A stretch of 14,230 nt of DNA, from NCBI GenBank assembly GCA_049609065.1, contig JBMYYE010000062.1, positions 1 to 14,230 on the forward strand, read 5' to 3'. Source of the DNA: JBMYYE01 sp049609065. Lineage in GTDB: Bacteria; Pseudomonadota; Alphaproteobacteria; Rhodobacterales; Rhodobacteraceae. Position numbers and translations under genes: made by a program. The notes beneath the pieces were generated by a model. That model saw nothing but the letters and a program-made list of their open reading frames with translations, made no database searches and was not told the DNA's origin. Position 1 is the stretch's first letter; every line of letters starts with the position of its first letter. Shown one piece after another: positions 1 to 5,762 of this stretch.

Positions 1-636
1 AAAGAAATTGAAACACAAAGGGCACTTGATAATCGTGGATTGGAGCTCGCTTGGTTAAATGATCCGGTGGAGGTTTTCTTTCTACAGGTCCAAGGGTCTG
101 GTCGGATTAAACTCACCGATGGAAATACTATGCGTGTTGGGTTTGGTGGTAAAAATAACCATAAATACCGTTCAATTGGCCGCGAACTGGTTCGGCGTGG
201 GGTCTTTAATAAACATCAAGTATCTGCTGGGCGTATCAAGTCATGGGTGCGACAAAACCCACGTGATGGGAAACGGCTTTTGCAGCACAACCCATCTTTT
301 GTGTTTTTCCGTGAGATCACCGAAATTTCCCCAAAGGATGGACCGATTGGTGCGATGGGGGCCTCTGTTACGACGCAGCGAACGCTTGCGGTTGATCCAA
401 AATATACGCCCCTTGGCGCCCCTGTTTGGATTGAAAAAGATGGCGTAGATTCCATGGCGCGCTTGATGGTGGCACAAGATACGGGATCCGCCATCAAAGG
501 GGCGCAACGATCAGATGTGTTTTGCGGAAGCGGCACGGCCGCAGGCAAAGTCGCAGGCCGCATGAAAGATCATGGCCGTATGGTTGTTTTACTCCCTGCC
601 CTTAAAGCGTATGAGCTTGTGGGGACGATAAAATGA
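1..636 (+). CDS. mltA: Membrane-bound lytic murein transglycosylase A (MltA), 3' part
   Basis: The reading frame is open from base 1, so the N-terminal part of the gene lies outside the window; 211 residues are visible. The visible part holds the end of the MltA domain (the VQGSGRIKL stretch near residue 31) and the complete C-terminal 3D domain, with AVDPKYTPLGAPVWI, then VAQDTGSAIKGAQRSDVF. The Asp of the QDTG motif corresponds to the family's catalytic aspartate. MltA cleaves the beta-1,4 link between MurNAc and GlcNAc in peptidoglycan, forming 1,6-anhydroMurNAc, and is usually an outer-membrane lipoprotein; its signal peptide cannot be checked here. The stop codon overlaps the start of the next gene (ATGA), so the two are probably co-translated. 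The family call is firm. Confidence 0.93.
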   Translation, partial: KEIETQRALDNRGLELAWLNDPVEVFFLQVQGSGRIKLTDGNTMRVGFGGKNNHKYRSIGRELVRRGVFNKHQVSAGRIKSWVRQNPRDGKRLLQHNPSFVFFREITEISPKDGPIGAMGASVTTQRTLAVDPKYTPLGAPVWIEKDGVDSMARLMVAQDTGSAIKGAQRSDVFCGSGTAAGKVAGRMKDHGRMVVLLPALKAYELVGTIK

Positions 637-1235
637 GCCGCAAAAAACGGACCTTAAAGGCATCAGAAAAAGAATTGTGGGATCAGGTTGCACAGACCGC
701 CGTGCCACTTGAACGACCTAAAGCCAAACTCCAAGCACCAATCGCGGACACCAAGCCAAAACCACCCGTAAAAGAGCGCGCACCCATTGCCTCTTTTACC
801 ATGTCCGCTAAGGCCAAATTACAACATTCGCCGCATTATCAACAGCCGAGCCTCTCTGATCGTCTTAAATCGGCGGCGGTTCATATGGATCAAAAAACAC
901 ACCGCAAATTGAAGCGCGGAAAGTTAAGCCCAGAGGGTAAAATCGACCTGCATGGAATGACCCAAGATCGCGCGCATTCTGTTTTAACCTCATTTATTTT
1001 GCGGGCCGCGAGCGAAGAAAAGCGGCTCGTTCTGGTGATCACGGGCAAAGGCAAAATGCGCGATGAGGGGGGGCCAATTCCCGAACCGATCGGTGTATTG
1101 CGTCACCGTGTTCCGCAATGGCTCCACGCGATGCCGCTCGCGCCGCATGTGCTGCAGATCACGGAAAGCCATCTAAAACATGGCGGGTCTGGGGCCTTCT
1201 ATGTTTATTTACGTCGACGCCGGGAGCGCCGTTAA
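633..1235 (+). CDS. Smr-domain protein (putative Smr/MutS2-type nuclease)
   Basis: This is a 200-residue protein. The first 100 residues are basic and proline-rich and look disordered. An Smr domain follows at about residues 103-195, with the marker motif KIDLHGMTQ (103-111), the core strand LVLVITGKGK (132-141) and the closing HGGSGAFYVYLRR (183-195). Smr domains outside MutS2 are nicking endonucleases acting on DNA or RNA; the cellular role of these stand-alone proteins is poorly defined. The start is the ATG inside the ATGA overlap with mltA. This pairing is common in alphaproteobacteria (recalled, not searched). The stop shares four bases (TTAA) with the stop of the convergent regulator gene. 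Confidence 0.9.
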   Translation: MSRKKRTLKASEKELWDQVAQTAVPLERPKAKLQAPIADTKPKPPVKERAPIASFTMSAKAKLQHSPHYQQPSLSDRLKSAAVHMDQKTHRKLKRGKLSPEGKIDLHGMTQDRAHSVLTSFILRAASEEKRLVLVITGKGKMRDEGGPIPEPIGVLRHRVPQWLHAMPLAPHVLQITESHLKHGGSGAFYVYLRRRRERR

Positions 1236-2014
1236 TTAGAAATCATCCGAAGATACTGTCCAGGTGTAACACCGACATGTTCTTTAAACCTGCGAATGAG
1301 GTGGCTTTGACTTGAGAAACCACATGCAAGAGCAACATGCGTCATGGGTTCTTTTGCCACTAAGGTTTTTGCGCGTAAAATGCGGCGATGCATGATCCAT
1401 TTATGGGGTGTTGTTCCGCAGCTTTTTACAAACATACGATGAAAATGAAATTCTGATAAGTTGGCGATATGTGCCAGATCGCTTAGTCGAATATCGTCCT
1501 CTATATGTGCATCAATCCACTCATTTACATGCCGCAAAACGTTTTGCGACAAACCGCCATTAAGGTGAATTGGCTTTTCTGATAAATTAGAGACAAGTTC
1601 AAAATACGCCGTATCCGCCGAAAGGAGATCCCCTTGCACTGTGGCGTGAGCCATTTGAAGCAATGGCCGTTTTAACCTTTCAGGCGCCGCAAATATGCGT
1701 TCTGTGATGTCGAGCCTCCGGGCGTCTTTATTATGCACCTCTGAATAGGAAGCGCGTAAAATGTCATCGGTGACATAGAGGTGCACAAATTGAAACTCAT
1801 CTGTGATTTCCCATTCAGAAGAATGGCCCTCTGGAAAAATACAAAGCGTATCTGGTTTGCCTGATTGCGTGCCACCATCAATGCGGCGCGTCCCACCACC
1901 ACCTTTTAGGTAAAGGCTAAATACATGTCCCTGTGTGGTAGAGTATTCGACTTGATCATGGCTATTTTGCCAAATTGATATTTTTCGACCCCGTCCCAAA
2001 GAAAGGTCGGCCAT
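1232..2014 (-). CDS. AraC-family transcriptional regulator
   Basis: This is a 260-residue protein with an N-terminal cupin-like sensing region (about 1-140) and a C-terminal double helix-turn-helix domain (about 160-258). The domain carries the first helix pair LSDLAHIANLSEFHFHRMF and the AraC signature around VALACGFSSQSHLIRRF, ending in GVTPGQYLR. I chose the ATG at 2014, which has AGAGGT about 9 bases upstream. A TTG at 2065, with AGAAAGG 7 bases upstream, would add 17 residues and cannot be excluded. The gene is divergent from the EamA-family exporter, a usual arrangement for a local regulator, so it probably controls that gene in response to a small ligand. The ligand is unknown. Confidence 0.88.
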   Translation of the reverse strand: MADLSLGRGRKISIWQNSHDQVEYSTTQGHVFSLYLKGGGGTRRIDGGTQSGKPDTLCIFPEGHSSEWEITDEFQFVHLYVTDDILRASYSEVHNKDARRLDITERIFAAPERLKRPLLQMAHATVQGDLLSADTAYFELVSNLSEKPIHLNGGLSQNVLRHVNEWIDAHIEDDIRLSDLAHIANLSEFHFHRMFVKSCGTTPHKWIMHRRILRAKTLVAKEPMTHVALACGFSSQSHLIRRFKEHVGVTPGQYLRMISN

Positions 2015-2195
2015 CCGTTTTGACCTCTTGGAGGCGGCTAAAGTATTTTCAACACAGTTTTGCAAATGCTTGCCTTTCTTAATCAGAATTTAGCAGCAAA
2101 TTCGGGCAAGTCACGGGCCTCTTTTTTGAAAACCGCAAGATGGTGCAATCCTTTCTAAAAGAAGCGCTCTAGAGCTTGGACAAAATGGAGGCCCT
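2015..2195. promoter_or_regulatory. Divergent promoter region, AraC regulator / DMT exporter
   Basis: This 181-bp region separates two divergent start codons and must hold both promoters. It contains a perfect 10-bp palindrome, GCTCTAGAGC, at 2166-2175, 20 bases before the exporter start codon, and an A/T-rich stretch just before it. I could not find a convincing -35/-10 pair. If the TTG start of the regulator is used, the region shrinks to 130 bp. Operator function is inferred from position only. Confidence 0.4.
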
Positions 2196-3074
2196 ATGGC
2201 TAATTTCGTATTATTTGCCGCGACTGTTCTTATTTGGGGCACAACATGGATCGCCATCACATGGCAGGTCGGACCTGTCGATGTTGTTGTTTCGGTGTTT
2301 TATAGGTTCTCGCTGGCGGGGATTATATTTTTGGCCTGCCTTGCGCTTTTGGGGCGGTTGGAATTGCCAAAGCAGTGGCGCTTTGTCGTTCTACAGGCCC
2401 TATGCTTGTTTAGTTTTAACTTCATTTGTTTTTATAAAGCCACCTCACTGATGCCTTCGGGATTGGTGTCGGTGATTTTTTCGTTAGCTACGGTATTTAA
2501 CGCGATAACTGCGCGCATCATTTTTGGCGAAAAAGTTCAAACCAAAACGGTGATCGCGGGCGGTATTGGCGCGGTGGGTCTTCTTATGTTGTTTTGGCAT
2601 GATTTGGCGGTGTCGTTTGATGTAAACGTCCTAAAGGGCGTTGGCTGGGCCGCATTGGGGACGTTGTTTTTTTCACTGGGAAACATGATGTCACGGAAAA
2701 ACAGCCTGCATGGCGTAGCTCCGGTGATCGCAAATGCGTGGGGGATGGGCATTGGTGCGCTGGTTTTGTTGGCGATTATTATTATGACGGGTATTCCTAT
2801 CTTACTTCCCACGTCGCGCCTTTATCTGGGGGCGTTGTTTTATCTGGCGGTCATTGGGTCGGTTGTCGGGTTTAGTACATATCTCCTCATGGTTGCCCGG
2901 CTTGGATCCGATCGGGCCGCTTACGCAACGGTTCTTTTCCCTATTGTGGCGTTGTTTTTATCGTCCCTATTTGAAGGATATGAATGGCGTTTGCTTTCGG
3001 TGGGTGGCGTTGGGTTTGCTATCATGGGAAATGTTTTGATGTTTTCAAAATGGCCGAAAAAGCAGACACGCTAG
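2196..3074 (+). CDS. DMT superfamily transporter, EamA family
   Basis: This 292-residue integral membrane protein has the ten-helix plan of EamA exporters, built from two repeats (about 1-138 and 148-285). The first helix carries LIWGTTWIAI and the first repeat shows the family pattern FICFYKATSLMPSGLVSVIFSL. The second repeat has ALFYLAVIGSVVGFSTYLL and the ending YEWRLLSVGGVGFAIMGNVL. GGAGG lies directly upstream of the ATG at a normal distance. EamA proteins commonly export amino acids or other metabolites across the inner membrane; substrate cannot be read from sequence. The divergent AraC gene is the likely regulator. The length is normal for the family and no defect is visible. Confidence 0.92.
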   Translation: MANFVLFAATVLIWGTTWIAITWQVGPVDVVVSVFYRFSLAGIIFLACLALLGRLELPKQWRFVVLQALCLFSFNFICFYKATSLMPSGLVSVIFSLATVFNAITARIIFGEKVQTKTVIAGGIGAVGLLMLFWHDLAVSFDVNVLKGVGWAALGTLFFSLGNMMSRKNSLHGVAPVIANAWGMGIGALVLLAIIIMTGIPILLPTSRLYLGALFYLAVIGSVVGFSTYLLMVARLGSDRAAYATVLFPIVALFLSSLFEGYEWRLLSVGGVGFAIMGNVLMFSKWPKKQTR

Positions 3075-3130
3075 GTTTTGTAGGAATTGTAATCTGGCGC
3101 TTTGCAACTCAATCAGTTACGAAAGCGGCT

Positions 3131-3499
3131 ATGCGAAACATAGCCCCTATTATTGCAAGAGCATTTGTAACGGTCTTATTGGCTGTTTCTTTGGTGTCTG
3201 TTGGCTTTGCGCATAAAACACAAGCGACGGCATTGCCACCTGAACTGATAGACTACGTTTCGTCTGGTGGGGCGCTTGCGGATATTTGTGGTGGTGATTT
3301 TGATGGTGACGGTCAAAGCGCACCTGTGAGTTGTGAGGCTTGTCGCATCGTAGATAGCCTATCCATCACAGAACCGTTGGCGTTTTTACCTGTTGTTTTG
3401 CCCGCAGAAATCCGCAGATTTCATTTTATCGCCAAACGCGTGCATCACAGCCGTGGCCTTGATCCTACACGCCTAACGCGCGCTCCTCCCCAAGCCTGA
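3131..3499 (+). CDS. Small secreted cysteine-containing protein, DUF2946-like
   Basis: The 122-residue product begins with a signal peptide or single anchor (IIARAFVTVLLAVSLVSVGFA, about residues 7-27). The mature part has LADICGGD (Cys53) and a CxxC pair, CEACRI (Cys68 and Cys71), and ends with a basic RLTRAPPQA tail. This layout resembles DUF2946 proteins, small periplasmic proteins often encoded beside TonB receptors or PepSY proteins and thought to be linked to metal (copper or iron) handling. The assignment is from pattern memory and is moderate. The same frame is open farther upstream into the exporter gene. The ATG at 3131 is preferred because it places the signal sequence at the N terminus; an ATG at 3050 is the alternative. 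Confidence 0.66.
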   Translation: MRNIAPIIARAFVTVLLAVSLVSVGFAHKTQATALPPELIDYVSSGGALADICGGDFDGDGQSAPVSCEACRIVDSLSITEPLAFLPVVLPAEIRRFHFIAKRVHHSRGLDPTRLTRAPPQA

Positions 3500-3523
3500 T
3501 TTTCACATCAGAATAAATAAATT

Positions 3524-3542
3524 GCCCGCGTCGTCTGCGGGC
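3524..3542 (+). other. Short GC-rich hairpin between the DUF2946-like and PepSY genes
   Basis: GCCCGC (3524-3529) and GCGGGC (3537-3542) form a perfect 6-bp stem with a 7-base loop in the 66-bp gap between the two genes. No T-run follows, so it is not a classical terminator. It lies 10 bases before the GGAG ribosome-binding site of the PepSY gene and could be a partial attenuator or an mRNA processing element. Confidence 0.4.
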
Positions 3543-3565
3543 CAAAAGGCTTGGAGTCTTATAAT

Positions 3566-4948
3566 ATGACAAATGACATACAAACGCCGTCTGAAGGCGG
3601 CACAAACAAACTTTATTTCGCAGCTTGGCGCTGGCATTTTTATGCAGGTCTCGTTGTTATTCCATTTCTAACCATTTTAGCCGTAACGGGCATGATGATG
3701 CTTTGGATTGCGTGGGTCGACGGGCGTGATGGCGAACGGACGCCCGTATTTCCCCAAGACACGGCCATGGCGGTTTCCGCTCAGGCGGACGCTGCGGTGG
3801 CGTCCATTCCAGATGGGGTTCTCAAACAATATGTGGCACCACGTAGCACCGATGTCGCCGCCCTTTTTCGGGTTGATAGCAACGGGGACGCAACGATGGT
3901 TGCTGTTGATCCTTATACAGCCAAAGTCATCGAAACATTCCCGCGTCGTAGTGGCTGGTATGATTTCTTTGATGCACTTCATAGCGACTTGATGCTTGGC
4001 GTAACGGGCGATCGTTTCCTTGAAACGGCCGCGTCACTGGCTTTGGTTTTGGTGGCGACAGGTCTTTATATGTGGTGGCCGCGCCAGATGGGTTGGCGCC
4101 GCGCGCTTGTGCCAAATTTCACGCGCGGGCGGTCCTTGTGGAAATCGCTCCATGGTGTGGTTGGGATTTGGATGTCCGTATTTTTGGTGCTGTTTTTGAT
4201 TTCCGGCTTGGCCTGGGCTGGCATTTGGGGTGGAAAATTTGTCCAAGCCTGGAGCCAGTTTCCGGCGGAAAAATGGGACAATGTCCCATTGTCGGATGAG
4301 ACACATGCCAGCATGGATCATAACCGTCGTGAAGTTCCATGGGCGCTCGAGCAAACACCAATGCCGACGTCAGGAAGTGATGCAGGTGTGGCTGCTGTTG
4401 AAGGGGTCGTGACAATAGATACGATCAATCAGCTGGCGCGCGATATTGGGTTTGATGCACGCTATCAGATGAGCATGCCGCAGAGTGAAACAGGCGTTTG
4501 GACGCTTAGCCGCGATTCCATGAGTACCGATAGCACTTCTCCAACAACAGATCGTACGGTACACATTGATCAATATTCTGGCCGTATTCTCGCAGATGTA
4601 CGATATGAGGATTATTCGCTTGCAGGCAAAGCAATGGCTGTTGGTATTGCGCTTCATATGGGGACGCTTGGTTTGTGGAGCGTATTTGCAAATAGCATTA
4701 TTTGCTTAGCGGTTGTGTTTCTTTGCGTAAGTTCGCTGGTGATGTGGTGGAAGCGCCGCCCAACCAAGGCAGGCCGTTTGGCGGCACCGCCAATGCCAAA
4801 AGAATTGCCACTTTGGCAAGGTGCGGTTCTTGTTGGTTTGGGGGTTTCGATGGCGTTCCCCATGGCGGGTTTGGCGCTTTTGGCGGCTCTTGCGTTGGAT
4901 ATCTTTATTTTGTCAAAGATTCCAAAATTGCGCCACAGCCTAACCTAG
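3566..4948 (+). CDS. PepSY-associated transmembrane protein (PiuB/FoxB-like, possible membrane reductase)
   Basis: This 460-residue protein has the PepSY_TM fold. The first helix region is WRWHFYAGLVVIPFLTILA (from about residue 21), followed by a periplasmic PepSY segment and DFFDALHSDLMLG. A helix with LVLVATGLYMWWPRQMGWRRA comes next, then SLHGVVGIWMSVFLVLFLISGLAWAG, a second soluble PepSY-like segment, and two to four C-terminal helices. Four histidines near membrane segments (24, 139, 196, 364) fit the heme-binding pattern known for siderophore-reducing members of this family. The start is the ATG at 3566, with GGAG 9 bases upstream. The upstream DUF2946-like gene suggests a metal-acquisition role, either reduction of a ferric or cupric complex or regulation of uptake. 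No TonB receptor is adjacent. Family is firm, substrate unknown. Confidence 0.88.
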   Translation: MTNDIQTPSEGGTNKLYFAAWRWHFYAGLVVIPFLTILAVTGMMMLWIAWVDGRDGERTPVFPQDTAMAVSAQADAAVASIPDGVLKQYVAPRSTDVAALFRVDSNGDATMVAVDPYTAKVIETFPRRSGWYDFFDALHSDLMLGVTGDRFLETAASLALVLVATGLYMWWPRQMGWRRALVPNFTRGRSLWKSLHGVVGIWMSVFLVLFLISGLAWAGIWGGKFVQAWSQFPAEKWDNVPLSDETHASMDHNRREVPWALEQTPMPTSGSDAGVAAVEGVVTIDTINQLARDIGFDARYQMSMPQSETGVWTLSRDSMSTDSTSPTTDRTVHIDQYSGRILADVRYEDYSLAGKAMAVGIALHMGTLGLWSVFANSIICLAVVFLCVSSLVMWWKRRPTKAGRLAAPPMPKELPLWQGAVLVGLGVSMAFPMAGLALLAALALDIFILSKIPKLRHSLT

Positions 4949-4953
4949 TTAAG

Positions 4954-4985
4954 AAAGGCGCAGCGTATCTATGTTGCGCCTTTTT
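4954..4985 (+). terminator. Rho-independent terminator after the PepSY gene
   Basis: A 9-bp perfect stem, AAAGGCGCA (4954-4962) and TGCGCCTTT (4975-4983), with a 12-base loop, is followed by a run of T. It begins 5 bases after the PepSY stop codon and ends that transcript. Confidence 0.9.
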
Positions 4986-5100
4986 GCTGATATGGTTGAG
5001 AAAATCAGCAAATATAATAGCGTTTTTGTGATGATATAAGATTTTCCTTTGAAGTGGTGGAAAACCGTGTATGAGGCTGTTGAGTTTTAGGATGATTAAC

Positions 5101-5589
5101 ATGCGTATTATTTTTGCGATCCTCATTTGTGTTTTTGCGGTGTCTTGTACGCCGCGAAAGTTTGAGCGCTATACAGGCCCTGCTGTGACGGGCATTGTTG
5201 TGAACAAAGCGGACCGTAAAATGTATCTTTTGCATGAGGGTAAGGTTCTACGTTCTTATCGCGTGGATCTTGGGAAAACCCCAGTTGGGGATAAAGAATT
5301 CGAAGGGGACGGTAAAACCCCAGAAGGCACATATATTATCAATCGCCGCAATCCCAACAGCGCCTTCTACCTGTCCTTGGGGATCTCATATCCCAACCGC
5401 CAAGACATTGCTGAGGCCCGCGCGCTGGGTAAAAAACCTGGGGGCGATATTTTCATCCATGGCGGCCCGCGCCCCTTTGATCCGAAAGGTAAAGATTGGA
5501 CATGGGGCTGTATTTCCGTGAGCAACAAAGAAATGCGGGAAATCTATGCAATGGTTAAGAACGGCACACCGATTAGCATCTATCCGTAG
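5101..5589 (+). CDS. L,D-transpeptidase (YkuD domain) lipoprotein
   Basis: The 162-residue product starts with a lipoprotein signal, MRIIFAILICVFAVSC, with Cys16 as the probable lipidated residue. A single YkuD domain fills the rest, beginning at TGIVVNKADRKMYLL. The active site is FIHGGP (His120) and DWTWGCISVSNKEM (Cys137), with the SN-E-M pattern of the YafK-like branch in place of the SHGCIR motif. Such enzymes make 3-3 peptidoglycan crosslinks, attach lipoproteins to peptidoglycan, or cut such links. The ATG at 5101 is chosen because AGGA lies 8 bases upstream and it places the signal peptide at the N terminus; ATGs at 5071 and 5092 would add residues before the signal. There is no LysM or other extra domain, so this is a minimal family member. 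Confidence 0.88.
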   Translation: MRIIFAILICVFAVSCTPRKFERYTGPAVTGIVVNKADRKMYLLHEGKVLRSYRVDLGKTPVGDKEFEGDGKTPEGTYIINRRNPNSAFYLSLGISYPNRQDIAEARALGKKPGGDIFIHGGPRPFDPKGKDWTWGCISVSNKEMREIYAMVKNGTPISIYP

Positions 5590-5624
5590 GCGCGGGATTC
5601 AAAATATCTAAAAAAAGCACCACA

Positions 5625-5640
5625 GTATACCGTCGTATAC
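5625..5640. promoter_or_regulatory. Inverted repeat GTATAC-N4-GTATAC, candidate operator of the isocitrate dehydrogenase gene
   Basis: Two copies of the self-complementary hexamer GTATAC lie 10 bp apart with CGTC between them. The element ends one base before the candidate -35 box, a usual position for an activator or for a repressor that blocks RNA polymerase. The binding protein is not known; the function is inferred from symmetry and placement. Confidence 0.5.
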
Positions 5641-5641
5641 A

Positions 5642-5670
5642 TTGACCTTCGCGTATCACTTCGCTATGCG
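5642..5670 (+). promoter_or_regulatory. Candidate sigma70-type promoter of the isocitrate dehydrogenase gene
   Basis: TTGACC (5642-5647) and TATGCG (5665-5670) match the -35 and -10 boxes with a 17-base spacer, which is optimal. Transcription would begin near 5677, leaving an untranslated leader of about 85 bases that contains a hairpin. Confidence 0.6.
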
Positions 5671-5682
5671 GTGAGGGAGAGC

Positions 5683-5710
5683 GCGCCACATACTGGTTTT
5701 ATCGTGGCGC
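5683..5710 (+). other. Hairpin in the leader of the isocitrate dehydrogenase mRNA
   Basis: GCGCCAC (5683-5689) pairs perfectly with GTGGCGC (5704-5710) around a 14-base loop. It would sit within about the first 10-35 bases of the mRNA, 52 bases before the start codon. There is no T-run. It may protect the 5' end of the mRNA; no known riboswitch was recognised. Confidence 0.4.
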
Positions 5711-5762
5711 AGCATATTGTTGGTGCGTGTTGCACATCACTTGAGTTTTGGAGAAACAGAAC

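Noticed and set aside
2984..3130. N-terminal extension of the small DUF2946-like gene to 2984, overlapping the exporter gene
   Set aside because: The extension reads the exporter's 3' end in another frame and would place the signal peptide internally; the ATG at 3131 starts directly before it.
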